A stretch of 64,000 nt of DNA from Hedera helix (Eukaryota > Streptophyta > Magnoliopsida > Apiales > Araliaceae): contig OX359265.1 in NCBI GenBank assembly GCA_947179155.2, positions 55,191,040 through 55,255,039 on the forward strand, given 5' to 3'. Below the pieces are notes generated by a model that was not told where the DNA came from, did not search any database, and was given only the letters and a program-made list of their open reading frames with translations. Within the stretch, counting starts at the first letter, position 1. Every line of letters starts with the position of its first letter. The position numbers were made by a program, and so were the translations under genes. Below are positions 34,401 to 46,500 of this stretch, piece by piece.

Positions 34401-34733
34401 AAATTTGTGTTACACTCACCATAAGTAAGCCAGTCCACACGACTCCTTTGGAATCAAAATATTTCCTCTTGATACATAATTTTATTGTATTGAAAAATTA
34501 ACTCTTTTTCCAAATTACTTAGAAAAGTGGAATGTTTGTGGCACAGGAATTTTCGAATAACCAATACACGAGCGAAAAGTCTTCTTTTGTTTTTAAAGAC
34601 TGATGTTACCAAAATGATTAGAGTTCCAATCCTTGAGGCATACAGTGAGGTTCTGAGCAATTAAGAAAGATAGGGGAGTGATCTGAACGTGTTCTGGCAA
34701 GGTGGAGAATGACAGCTTCAGGATAAAGTTGAC
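31420..34733 (-). mobile_element. Degenerate LINE (non-LTR retrotransposon), minus strand
   Basis: Reading the minus strand from 34733 down, broken frames give the end of the endonuclease region (ARTRSDHSPIFLN), reverse transcriptase motifs (FRPISLCNVIYKI; LDLEKTYNKVNW; the FVDDLVLF active-site box near 33405-33430), a zf-RVT region (CDRCGVIDEATLHAL) and a plant-type RNase H domain with its acidic residues (NTDVSLK, TAELWALREG, VQTDSS) and tail (GRNGNRCADFLANAGH). Many stops and frameshifts show it is long dead. A few codons continue beyond the hAT insertion at 36464-36500. Confidence 0.88.
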
Positions 34734-36455
34734 TAGGGATGAGCATGTTGCGGTTTGAAGCCCAAACCACACATGAAACCGATGTGCGGTTTGACAAATT
34801 CAAAACCGCACATGAAACCGCATGGTGCGGTTTTGGTTTTAAAACCAATTGAACATTTTTGCAGGAAATATTTACTGAGAAAGGTCATTTTTTTCACTGC
34901 TTATACAGATTAGAAAAGGTGGTGAAATGGAATTCAAAAGCAACGCATTATTTTATGAAATTCAACTGTAATAAACCATATGAGACCTTATATCCAATGA
35001 CTAACCTTGCTGCAGCCTGGTACAAGGTCCTGAAGAAACTTCATCCTTTCACTGATCTTCTCCCTTCTAACCTGTTATTCAAGTCAAACTTAAACTGATA
35101 TAATCGATTCGTTATAAAACAAAACAATTCATAAATAAATCTTACTCATTCTGCAAGTCTGTGGCTGTTTGTTGCCTGCCCTCTTCGGGAATTAGTTGCA
35201 AAAAGGAAAAAAAAGTAGAGAGAGAACCCTGTTTCAGTTCATTCATTAAAGAACAATTTAAGAATTAATCACCCACATTTCAAACAATTCAATACAAACA
35301 TTGAAAAAGAAATCACATGGGATTGAGATACATACCTGGGTGTGTATAAATCTTCAAAAGCTCCAAGTACAAAGAAGTAGAAGAAGACTGCCTCTGTTTC
35401 TCAAATCTTGAAACCCCAATTAAAAACCCAATTGAAATCAGTAGATTTATGACATGCATAAAACACACACATAATCAGTTCAAGAAACCAGAATTTGTCC
35501 GAAAAAGAAGGAAGAAAGTAGAGAGAAAATCCTCTTTCAGGTCATTCATTAAAAACAATTCAAGAATTACTCACTAATCACCCACATTTCAAACAATTCA
35601 ATACAAACAAGAAAAAGAAATATACTCAAAATGTTGTATACTGAATACATAAATCAAATGGGTTTGAGATACATACCATGTTTGAACATAGAAATCACAT
35701 GGATTTGAGATAAATATTAAAACCCAATTGAAAACCCACAAAATATTGTATATACTCGGAAAGAAACCCAATTGAAATGGGCTTGAGATAAATATTAAAA
35801 CCTAATTGAAAACCCATAAAATATTGTATACTCAGAAAGAAACCCAATTGAAATAAGTACCTTTATCAAATCAAGAAAACAGATATTGTACGAAAAACAA
35901 TAAAGAAAGAAAGTAGAGAGAAAACCCTGTTTCAATTCATTCACTAGAGAAAAATTCAACAACTAGTGAATAATTTCTTATCTTCTTCCCCAATCTCTAT
36001 CAATTTCTCCCAAATTTCTTCTAATGCGTAGGTATTTTTCACTGTTCTTCACTGATACATTTTCTGCTATTGTTACTGTTTACACATCAATAAATAAGTT
36101 CTAAAACATGAAAGCAGGACATCAAATGCTGCAAACGGAGAGATTGAAAATAAGAAGCAGATAGAATGAGACACCTCCTGATTTCTGTAGTTGCAAGCCT
36201 GGAGAGAGGAAGGAGGAAGAGAATGTCGAACTTGAGAAAAGAGGCGGAGAGGGATGAGTGAACTGAGGAGTTAGATTAGGGCTATATATAGAAATGATCA
36301 AAACGAAAACGTTCTGGCCATGTAAGTTTTTTAAAAAACATAATCAAACCAAAACGACGTCGTTTAGTAGGGGGTGCGGTGTCCGTTGATGTAATTTTAA
36401 TTAGTATAATTTTTTATGTAATTTTAGAAGCAAATTGATTTTTTGCTCAACGCTA
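34734..36455. mobile_element. hAT-like element inserted in the LINE, 8-bp TSD with one mismatch
   Basis: The ends are TAGGGATGAGCA and, inward from the right, TAGCGTTGAGCA. The flanking octamers are AAGTTGAC (34726-34733) and ATGTTGAC (36456-36463). Subterminal AAACCGCA words are repeated on the left. The LINE frame resumes on the far side (KKRLDSG), confirming insertion into the LINE. The interior has no ORF. Confidence 0.7.
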
Positions 36456-37934
36456 ATGTTGACACCACTATCCAATCTTTTCTTAAAGAGATATGTTGTA
36501 AAACACGCGGAATAAATCACATCACAAGAAAATTTAGGGTTTGATTTGTTACTAGCATAGCGCACTTGGTGTGTTTAAGCCTCTAAGCATAGGGGCAAAG
36601 GTCCAAAATTTGTTCAGAGACTTTTGGTGACAACCCATTTGCCTTCGAAGTTTTTTTTTTCATAGATGTCGTTGACATTGTAAATCATACCTCAACTATG
36701 TCCCTTCTGTTAAAAAAAATTAACTGGACAAACACTTGTTAAAGATGCTGATGTGTGATCTTATTTGGCGTCTGAAGTGTAAATTATATAATTTGTTATA
36801 TATATTTTTGTTAACATAATACATCATAAATTAAAACAAATATTTTTTAAAAATATAAAATAAAGCAAAAATTGTTATTAGAGTATAAAACATCAATTAA
36901 TAGGATCTATTGATGAGATAAAATGGAGATAACGAACATTTTTAACTTTGTTTAATTTCTCATCGTCATCTTCATAGATCAACCCAGAACATTCGTCATG
37001 CTCGGATGCTCTCCCATGACACCGTAACTGGCCTCCGATTGCTCACAAAAAAAAAATATTACACTCATACTCTGAATCACTTAATTCACATGAAATTCAC
37101 CATAAAATCCATTTCCTTATCAACAAAATACTCAAATTTCTTCATTTATAAGAAAGTATTACTCCATTTTTTTATTATATAGATCGTTTAAAACATAATC
37201 ATACATAATAAGAAATTTTATTAATATTAATGTTAAGTAATTAATATTAATTTAAAATTTTATTATTATTAATGCACTTATAAATTATTTATTTTTTTCT
37301 CTTTTAATTATTTTATTTTTTAAAATAAAATAAAAAATAGTTAAATTTTTTATCATAAATATATATAAAATGTCTTTATTTAAAATAAAAAAATTCTAAA
37401 ACCACGTGGATAACGGAAAGGATGGAGTAATCTGCATCGCTAAATTTTTTTTGCATATACCCCGTAAAGGTACAGAAGAGAAGAAGTGTGGAGAGATACG
37501 CCAGTTTTTTTTGTTTGGAATTAGATTGTACGAACTTGAAACTTGAAATTTCTAGATCTAGTATTCATAAATCTAACCCAAAATTGATTCAACTCAAAAC
37601 ACAAAATTCATTCTAAGCAAATTCAAAATAAGCCCAGATGAGGATGTTGGTGGCTGTAAGCTTGTTTCCAAGATGGAACGGTGGGACAACAGATCTAGGC
37701 GGCGGCACAGGAGATCTAATAGCCACGTGACAGCAAATTTCGGAGCATGGGTTAGACGAGGAGGAAGACGATAGCTTCCATTTCCAATGGGTTGCTACTG
37801 TGCTTATCTACAGCTGAAGAAGATGAAAAGGATAGAGTTCCTACCGCGCCGATCCACAACGGTGTCGCTTCAGAATCCAACCCGTGTCGATGTTCGCGCT
37901 CCGGTGAAAAATTCTGACTTTGGAGTTTAGGGAT

Positions 37935-38275
37935 GAAGGGGCGTTCGGGAATGATTATTTTATTTTTATTTTTGACTTAAAATTAAAATTTTAGTAGATT
38001 TATAAGTTAAAATTTTAATAGATTTACAAGTAAAAGTGTTCGGTATCACTTTTATTTGTAAGTGAGAATTATAAATAATAGTTGTGAATGTGTTCGGCTA
38101 ATAATGACTTATAAATTAAGTAAAATATAAAGATTATTAAAATATCTTTTAGTAAGAATAATATTAAGTTCCAAAATTTTTAATTTTTTTTAACTTATAA
38201 ATAAAAAAAATAATTATGATCGAACATTTATTTTAACTTACCAACTTATAAGTTGACGCCGAACACTTCGAAGTA
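37935..38275. repeat. Possible MITE inside MULE C
   Basis: GGGCGTTCGGGAATG on the left and GACGCCGAACACTTCG on the right form short inverted ends, with TAAGTTAAAATTT-like inverted sequence inside (GACTTAAAATTAAAATTT versus TTATTTTAACTTACC). No clear target-site duplication was found. Confidence 0.35.
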
Positions 38276-39102
38276 ATTGAATGAAGTGGGTGAATGAATT
38301 TTGGGTTGTGGTTGATGTGAACGAATTTAATTTGGGTTTTGATTTTATATCAAAGAATTTTAAGTATGTTCGTGTCTTTAGATCCAATGGTTTGGCAAAT
38401 TGAAGTATTTTGATTTCTTTTAATTAAATAATAATTTATATGTTGAAGTGTTTTAATAATTTTAAAAGTGTGTAATGTTTTGTATTTAAGCTTAGATTTA
38501 ATGATTTTATTATATGAATAAATGTTTCATAATAAAAACAAGGATAAATTTTAGATGATCATATGAAGTTTGACTAAATTTTTATTTGACAATCTATTGT
38601 CTAAAAATTTACATTTAAATGTCTCAATTTTTTAGTTTAAGTGAAAAAATATTTTCTTTTTAAACGCGTAATTTTAAGTGATTAAAAACATATTTGCCCT
38701 TTAAATTATAAAAGGGCACATTCTAAGCGCTGAAAACAATGCATAATAATATTTATTTATGTATTTACACTGAATTCAATACATAAAAAAATAATATACT
38801 ATTGGACATCATGTATTGAATTCGGTACCTTCATTTTGATACCAACACATTCTCTCTCCTATTTCATTTTGTAGAATTCTCTATTATTATCATTTGTTTA
38901 ATAGCTAACCCTCAACCATGCATCACAATTTAGTTAGAAATATGTGTTTCTATCGATTAGATGTTCATTCTTGTTAAACATTAACTAATCTAAGCGTGCT
39001 CTGTGTGATGTGTAGGATTTAAAGATCTAATCGATTGAGCCACATAAGTTTACTTTCACATTTGTACTCAAAACTTGTACTAGATTGTTAGATTTGGAAT
39101 AT

Positions 39103-39243
39103 GGTGTTTTGAATCATAAGGAAATTGTGGGTAAAAGATTAGAATCTGATGTCTTTATTGGTATTGGTCTTATTGACATGTACTGTAAAATGGGTGATAT
39201 GATTTATGCGTGGGAAGTATTTGATAAAATGCCTACTGGTTGG
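39103..39243 (+). pseudogene. PPR protein gene fragment (PLS-type repeat)
   Basis: The frame reads KEIVGKRLESDVFIGIGLID then MYCKMGDMIYAWEVFDKMP. This matches the plant PPR consensus (KEIHG…ESDVFIGTGLIDMYCK-GD…A-EVFDKMP). Only about 1.5 repeats remain before the frame becomes meaningless. It lies inside element D. Confidence 0.75.
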
Positions 39244-39541
39244 GGCATGTGTCTTCCTCGTATGGATTTACATTAGCAAAAATGGAATGCAATCTTTGGA
39301 ACAAAATGCTTAGCTTTAGCAATCTTTCCTTCTATTTTATACTTTGTTAGGAAACAATATTGTCCTGTGAGAAGCTCGCTGAACAATGCATGGTTTTTGT
39401 AAACACGAAGTACATGATTTAGCAATATTATGATAATTGATTGGCCACCTTTAGGGCTTTTGTCATATCTCGGTTCCTTTTTCTTTTTTCTGGTCAGACA
39501 TTATTGTTCTTACTCTTGAGAGGTAGTTATTGTAGGTTGCA

Positions 39542-39963
39542 GAGTGGGGGAGGATGAGCATGTGTGATGCTGAGAGAAGACTCTTTGCTAATGCATTGCT
39601 TGATATCTCCAACGAATGGTTTGTTTTCCTGTCCGAGGTATGTATACCTCTTCACAACTTCATCATCATTTACCACTACATATCAAGATCTCAGTTCAGC
39701 TTTATGGGTGCATATGATGACCCTGAACCTTATGGAAGATGGCGAGCATCCATTCGCCTCATCCCTTTGCAAACAAGAACACTACCTGGGTGGACTGGTC
39801 TAGAGGTGGTGCTCATCCTGCTACATATGGGAAAGCCGATATGTCACAGCAATTTTTCAAGAAAATTCTCCAATATCAGACATGTAGCTACAATAACCAG
39901 ACATCTTCAGTTTGTTTTCTTTTTACAAGAAAATTTGCTCCAAGTGCTCTATATTCATTATAA
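39542..39963 (+). pseudogene. Core-2/I-branching glycosyltransferase (GT14-like) gene fragment
   Basis: The first part (frame 2) reads MSMCDAERRLFANALLDISN, EWFVFLSE, CIPLHNF and SFMGAYDDPEPYGR; the second part (frame 1, from about 39766) reads NTTWVDWSRGGAHPATYGKA, FFKKIL and FARKFAPSAL-like FTRKFAPSAL, with a stop at 39963. In the family some 60-70 residues, including the WRKGSQWFE block, lie between these parts; here they are missing and the frame changes. The plant family is membrane-anchored in the Golgi, with unclear substrates. This copy cannot work. Confidence 0.85.
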
Positions 39964-40974
39964 CAAAAATATATATATTTTTGTTAATTTCCTTTTTTTT
40001 ATTTTTAATGAATAATAAATATAATTAATTAATCATTTTTATCCTCGACTAAAATGAAGAAGAAAGTTAAAAGTAAATAACAAAATAATTTTTTTTCGTA
40101 TTATATCTCCTATATTTACAAATAGAATAAAATTAATATGAAAATGAAATAATAGTTTAATAAAATGTTTTTGAGTGGATGAATAGTGCCAGTCACGTGG
40201 GCTTCTAATTTCTGCCATCAGAAAGTTACCAACTCCGTGCTCATAGTTGTCAATAAATAAATAAATTATTAAAAACACGTGTAAGGTACTGATGTATATG
40301 ATGGGGATATTTTTGACTTTTTTCAGCTTCATTTGACCGTTACACCATAGTTCATGTGCTGACTTTGGATGAAAAATATAATTTTTTTATTTTACTTCAA
40401 AAATTTAGATATTTAACTGTAGATTTTTAGATATAAGATGATTAAGTGAAAATTTAGTCAAATCTTAAGTGGTTTTCTAAAATTTACCATAAAAGTAATA
40501 ATTACTTTTCAAAAATTTTAGTTATATTTTGGAAATTTGAATTATTTTTTTGTATTTTAAATTTATAATATGGATAATATTTATGAATAATGGTATAGGC
40601 ATTGTCCGCGTGTCATTTGTTCATAAATAAACTAACACCCGTTTGTCTAGTTGACACTATTTTTAACGGGAGGAGCATAGTCAAGTTAGGTTTTACAACG
40701 TTAAAAGCATTTTTGGAAGATAAAAGATTCAAGAGCTAAACGGGCTTACCGCCCAAACCCCACGGGCAATTTTGAACACTTTTCCTCTAAACATTTCATA
40801 TCATTTTTGGTGTTTTATGTTTTAATTTGAAACGTTGCATTTTAATTTAAATAATATGCATAATAAGTAATTTTTTAAAGAGTAAAATAATTTATTTACG
40901 CACTAAAAATGTATGGTAAAGTTTTCAAACTTTTCGGTCTTTTAGTTTTGTTGAAGATTATTGTTGTGGGTTGG

Positions 40975-42087
40975 GACTAAATTGCAAAATTCTTCCTCTA
41001 ATTTATATTATTTTTACAAAACTCACCCTCTAACTTTTTTTGTGTGTCAAAATTTCCCTCCAAGAAGTATTAATTATGAAAAATTCACCCTCTAACTTTT
41101 TCCAAGATGTATTAATTATGTAAAACTCACATTTTAACTTTTATTTTTGTAATTTTTTTCCTCCAATATATATTAATTATGCAAAATTCACCTTTTTATG
41201 TATTTTTTTTGGTTAAAAATCCTCACATGGTCAAATTATTTAATCTAATTCATCACTTAAAAAATGTTATACGAACATGTATAACTCCACCTTAAAAGCT
41301 AACTCGTAAAGAGATATTTGTAAACTTATATATATAACACAAAAAATCATCATCTCTAACTGATATAGGACTTATCATACATTCGTACATGACCCACCGC
41401 AAATAACCTTCATATATGGCCCATCAACCACACAACGAATGATTATGATATCAAATGATAGAGTTCACCTCACACAAGCGTGTTGTGGAATTTATCAAAA
41501 TGTTTATTTTACTCTCGATTTTTAACACGTGTTGTCATTATTTAACATTTCGTTAAATGCCACAAGCAACTTAATTGTATGAATTATATAATAAACACAT
41601 GCCCGATCAAGTTATCTCATTAATAACACTATACGAAAAATGCTTTAAAAGGGACTAACACAAAATAAATAATAATTGATTGATATATAATAGAGATAGA
41701 AAAGTAAGATGTATGAATTAGATGATTAAATGTTTTAAATATATCTGTTAGTATTGTGAGAAATTTGAAAGTCATTTGAAAGAAATAAAAAGGGTATTCT
41801 AAATGTAAGATTCCTAAGTGATAAATTGGAATGAAATAATTTTAACAAAAAAGTATAAAAGGATGAGTTTTGCACAATTAATATAACTTGGAGAAAGAGT
41901 TTTGTAAAAATAAAAGTTGAAGGGTGAGTTTTGCATAAATAATATATATCGGAGGGAGAATTTTATAAAAATAAATAGTGAATTTTATATAATTAATATA
42001 TTTTAGAAGAAGAGTTTTACAAAATAAAAATTAGAGGGTGAGTTTACAAAAATGATACACACCGGAGGCCAGTTTTGCAATCCAGTG
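40975..42087. mobile_element. MULE E, non-autonomous, 10-bp TSD TGTGGGTTGG
   Basis: The left end GACTAAATTGCAAAATTC and right end (inward CACTGGATTGCAAAACTG) continue as inverted repeats with CTCACCCTCTAA in both arms. The perfect 10-bp duplications are 40965-40974 and 42088-42097. Within each arm the unit (TATTAATTATG-AAAATTCACC) is itself repeated several times. No coding capacity. Confidence 0.82.
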
Positions 42088-42101
42088 TGTGGGTTGGAGA
42101 T

Positions 42102-43238
42102 TAGGGGTGAGCAAAAAACGGATAAAACCGAATAACCGAACCGAGCCGAATTTTTTTAACCGAAATATTTCGGTTTTTCGGTTATTTTGTACATTTCGGT
42201 TATATCCGATTTACTATTCGGTTTTCGGTTTCGGGTTTGGTTTTTAATTTTTTGTTATTCGGTTAACCGAATAACCGAATAAGAAAAGAAAAGAAAAAAC
42301 CGGAAGAACCGAGCCTGAGCTGTGGCCTGTGAGCCACACGTTTACTTTGCAGTTTGCACCAAAAAAAAAAAGGAAGCCAATCAAGCCACACCACACGTTT
42401 ACTCTCTCTCTCTCTCTCTCTCAAGTCTCATCTTATCTTTCAAGTTTTAACTTTCGGTCTCTCTCTCTCTCCTCTCTTATTTTTCAGTCTCTCTCTCTCT
42501 TTCTCTCTCACCTGAGTCACCTCTCACCTTTGCGTGACTGCGTCTCACAGACTCCCTCTCTCTCGGCCTCCGTCTCCCGCAGTCCCGCCTCGCTGCCTCG
42601 GCCTCCGGCCTCCGCCCTCTCCGCGAGACCTTGTTGGCCTCCCCTCCTCGGCTCCTCCGGCCTCGGCCTCCCCTCCGTCTCCCGCCTCCGCCTCCGTCTC
42701 CCGCAATCCCGCCTCCGCCCTCTCCGCGAGACTTTGTCGGCCTCCCCTCCTCGGCTCCTCCGGACTCAGCCTCCCGTCCTCGGCTCCTCCGGCCTCGGCC
42801 TTGACCTCCGTCTCCCGCCTCCGCCTCCTGCTTCGGCCTCCCGCCTCAGCCTCAGCCTCCGGAAATCCATTATAAATTGTTGCTCGATTTAACTTGTAAG
42901 TTTTTGAAATTTACAGTTTTGAATCGCAACAAAAATGTTGGTTGCAATTGATATAGAATTCAAATGTTTGGGCTGCGATTGTTACTGTTTGCCTGTTTGG
43001 GGTCCTGGGGATGTGTCTGAAACTCTGAATGATGTTGTGCTTGTTGTTGATTCAGGAAGCCTTCAGTTCGGTTATTTACCGAATTATTGAATTTGCTATT
43101 CGGTTATTCGGAAATACGGTAATTCGGTAATCTCAAAATTCGGTTATTAGTTCGGATAGGAAAAATGTGTATATTTCGGTTTTCGGGTATAACCGAATAG
43201 CCTATTCGGTTCGGTTATACCCGAACTGCTCACTCCTA
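42102..43238. mobile_element. hAT-type element with CCGAATAACCGAA subterminal repeats, 8-bp TSD TTGGAGAT
   Basis: The ends are TAGGGGTGAGCA and, inward from the right, TAGGAGTGAGCA. The perfect duplications are 42094-42101 and 43239-43246. Both subterminal zones are packed with CGGTTATTCGG-type words in both orientations, as expected for hAT transposase binding sites. The left TSD overlaps the right TSD of MULE E by four bases, so this hAT inserted at the very edge of that element, about 330 bp upstream of the ATG11 copy. Confidence 0.88.
42393..42862 (+). repeat. Pyrimidine-rich, GC-rich insert inside the hAT element
   Basis: A (CT)n section (42393-42520) passes into CCTCCGCCTCC-type sequence with a duplicated unit of about 105 bp: GCCCTCTCCGCGAGAC occurs near 42613 and near 42716. 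The plus strand is almost free of A over long stretches. Open frames here encode only serine/proline-rich low-complexity sequence and are not taken as genes. Confidence 0.8.
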
Positions 43239-43570
43239 TTGGAGATAAGTAAGGTTTTATCGAGGATTAACATGTAGAATTGCTGTATCATAGATAAAGT
43301 CCTGTTTGGATTCGAGCTTGTCCTTTCTAGATTTAATGGTGGGTGTAATCGAGGATTTATCACGAATTTGATCGAGAAGTGGGAGCTTTCCTTTTGGTGA
43401 GGGTTTTTCTGGGAAGGGTTAAAATTGGCCTATCTGATTACATTGTTGAACTGGTAGGTTGTTTTGACTAATTATTTTGCATTTACTGGAAGATTCAGTT
43501 GATTTTAAATTGGTGGTTTGATTTTGTGAACTGCGTTATTGTGAGCACATAGCGCAATTGCGTGTTAAAG

Positions 43571-46500
43571 ATGAGCTCAAGTGTTTCAGAAGTTTAGTTC
43601 AAAGGGGAAAGCTTTAGTGCATATAGCTGAGAATGGACAGTCATTCGAGATCGATTGTGATGAATAATTGAATATACCCTAGTTGAGGAGGTCCAGCCAT
43701 TCCTAGAATCTGTTTCGGGGATTCACTTAAACGATCAACTTCTTATGTGCTTCGACATGAAGCTGGAGTCGCCACGGCAGCTGTCAGCGTATAAACTTCC
43801 ATCCAGTGATCCAGAAATCTACTTATTCAATAGAGCTAGAATGAGAAGCAATTCACCAACTCCTTACCAGAGCAAGTTGAAATAATTGAAACTGCTGACC
43901 CACCACCACCATCATCCTCCCCACAATCCCCATCCTTTGGATGATGCTTCATTCCATGCCCTTAAGTCTTTGCCTTCGTATGAGAGACAATTCAGGTACC
44001 ATTACCAGCGTGGACATGCAATTTACAGCCGCACTTTATTGAAATATGAGACTTGTGAGCGGTTGTTGAGAGAACAAAAGGTGTAAGAGAGGGCATTGGA
44101 AATTGCTCGGGTTAATCTGGAACATTTCTATAAGATGATAGTGCAAAACTATACAGATTTTGTGAAGCATTATTCTCTGCAGCATCGGAGCCATTCCAGT
44201 GTTCTGGTGAATTTTGGAAGGAATATAGAGGAATCGAGATCTTGCAAGCTTATCCCTCCTTTACAAACCGGGAACCGCAAATGTTTGCTGGATTTTGTGA
44301 AGGAAGAGAACTTGGGGAAAATGGTGGAGGATTGTAGAAGTTTCCATAGGCAGTTTGAGAGTAAGGTTGCTGAATTTAAGCAGGAGTTTGGAGAGCTAAA
44401 GCTCAGCACTGAGCATTTGTTCTCTAGTAAAGCCTTAGTTCTTATTCAGGACTTGGAACTCGCAATCAAGGACCATCAACGATATATTAATGAGCAGAAA
44501 AGTATAATGCAGGCTTTTAGGTTATTTCTCTGTCTCACACACTCGTTCTGTCGAATTATAGGCTTTAAACTTTTTTACTTTGAATAATTCATTTTGTCTA
44601 TTGGCTTTCTTACGAGTTTGAAATATTTTATGGGTGTGTACAGCCTATTTATAATGATATCATCAGTATTGTTAAAAACATTTGATGCATGTTAGTGGAC
44701 TTTTGTGATCCACAACTTTTCTACTGATTCAACTTCACTTGGGACTTGGTCAATAATTGTTCCTAGTGGTTTGAGATACCCAATGTTCCTCATAAACATG
44801 GCTAAGCTCAATCAAATTTTAGTTAATTTTGTGAAATTGTCTCCAATTTGATTCATGTCATGAATGTTAAAACTTTCTGGAACTCAAAATCTAGACTTAA
44901 TGCGTGGTTTCTAATGTAGCTTTGTTTGGGAAGAGCGAGGGGTTGTGGGGGAGGGCTTGTTCAATTTGATTCTGTTGGAAATAATTAATCTGTGTTTGAA
45001 GCTGTCCGATTTGTTTTGGTTCCAATTCAGAGAAAAACAGGAGCAGAGTAAACAAAAAAAAATCACTTTGCTAAAGTATGTGTGATAGTTTCAGCTCTTT
45101 CAAAGCTGAACTAAGAAAGTTGAAAGAAAGGATGAGGAACAAATGTCTCTGGTCTCTCAGTTAACTTAGTACTTGGTTTGTTGATGAATGTAGTAGACAA
45201 AGTGCCTAAGCCGCTGCATTATTTTCTTTCACACACCTTGATCTATTCCACATCAGTCTCGTCTCTCTTCAACTCTGTAGAAACTCATCTGGGTTAAGTC
45301 TGGCATATGATTGTACTTTTGGTGTTTTAGATTTCAGATTGATTCCTCCTTATTTTCTTGTTATGTTTCTTTATTCAAGGTTGTGTTAGATTTTTCAGTT
45401 ATATTTTTCTGGTGCTCAACGTTACAGAAAAATAAGCAATTGTAACTTCTGCTACTGTTGCAAATAAAATCTTGAAAATTTGAGTCTGATTGCATACTGA
45501 AAATGTCTTAAGAGTGGCACCCATCTAGCAGGCCGTGTTTCTTATCAACCTTGATGTGTTTTTTTGCATTTATTAATTTTTAATTCTATAAAAAAGCTCA
45601 ATATCTTGGATTTTGGTTGCGTAAACATATTTATGACTGTCCTTTATTGTGTGCATAACACTCTTTTCCATATTCATCACCTTTATGTGCTTTTTATAGT
45701 ATATTGCATAACTTTTTTATTTCTATTTACCATGCATGCATATTCATGCAGCAAAGATGTCGGTACGGTGAAGAAACTTGCGGTCGACTGTCTAACCAAC
45801 CAATTATCATCTTCACTCCGTCCTCACGATGCAGTTTCAGCATTAGGTCCCATGTATGATGGCCATGACAAAAGTTACCTCCCTAAGACGCAGACTTGCG
45901 AGCGATCAATTTCCAACCTGCTTGAGTTCTGCAGGTACAAAAAAAGTGAAATGACTATGTTTGTGCAAAGTTACATGCAAAATATAGCATACATTCAGTT
46001 CTCCATCAAAGACGTACGATTTAAGTTTTCAGTTTTCAACGAGGCATTGAAACATCAAAGTGATCTATTTGAGCACTTAAAGGTGGTTCATGGGATTGGA
46101 CCTGCATATAGAGCTTGCCTTGCTGAGGTAGTGAGACGGAAGGCTTCAATGAAGCTCTACATGGGCGTGGCTGGACAATTGGCTGAAAGACTTGCGACAA
46201 AGAGGGATGCTGAAGTCAGGAGAAGGGACGAATTTCTCAAAGTATGTAGCTCTTATATACCTAGGGATATATTAGCATCCATGGGATTGTATGACACTCC
46301 TAATCAATGTGATGTCATTTTAACTCCTTTGGACACTAATTTGCTTGATATTGAAATTTCAGACATAGAATGTTATGCCCCTGAATATTTGGTGGGATTT
46401 TCTTCCAGGGGTGAGAAGCATGGAACTGTGAAGGGTTCATTTTCCATGTCTAATGATGGTTCTCATTCAACTGAAGTCGAAGAGAGTTCTTTGAAGTTTG

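Larger units (their letters stand above)
38542..40488. mobile_element. Element D, Pack-MULE-like, nested in MULE C
   Basis: The left end GGATAAATTTTAGATGATCA and right end (inward GGTAAATTTTAGAAAACCAC) share an inverted repeat of about 100 bp (GACTAAATTT, TCTAAAAAT…ACA-TTAAAT). Flanks are ATAAAAACAA (38532-38541) and ATAAAAGTAA (40489-40498), a 10-bp duplication with two mismatches. The interior carries two host gene fragments on the plus strand (PPR and Core-2/I-branching glycosyltransferase), the signature of gene-capturing MULEs. Confidence 0.72.
36591..40785. mobile_element. MULE C, outer element with 9-bp TSD (one mismatch)
   Basis: The arms at 36591-36770 and 40635-40785 are inverted repeats: left AAGGTCCAAAATTTG and CAACTATGTCCCTTCTGTTA; right, reverse-complemented, GTGTTCAAAATTGCC and CTATGCTCCTCCCGTTA. 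The flanks are TCTAAGCAT (36582-36590) and TCTAAACAT (40786-40794). It contains element D, a GC-richer stretch at 37640-37930 and a possible small MITE near 37935-38275. Imperfect TSD and TIRs make it an old insertion. Confidence 0.7.

Noticed and set aside
42329..42892. Two long overlapping open frames, serine/leucine- and proline-rich
   Set aside because: They arise from (CT)n and CCTCCG tandem repeats inside a non-autonomous hAT and have no domain; any frame through such sequence stays open.
45564..45751. Upstream extension of the ATG11 exon 2 open frame
   Set aside because: It is intron sequence (hydrophobic, Phe/Tyr/His-rich) before a clear acceptor at 45751; the homologous exon starts at 45752.
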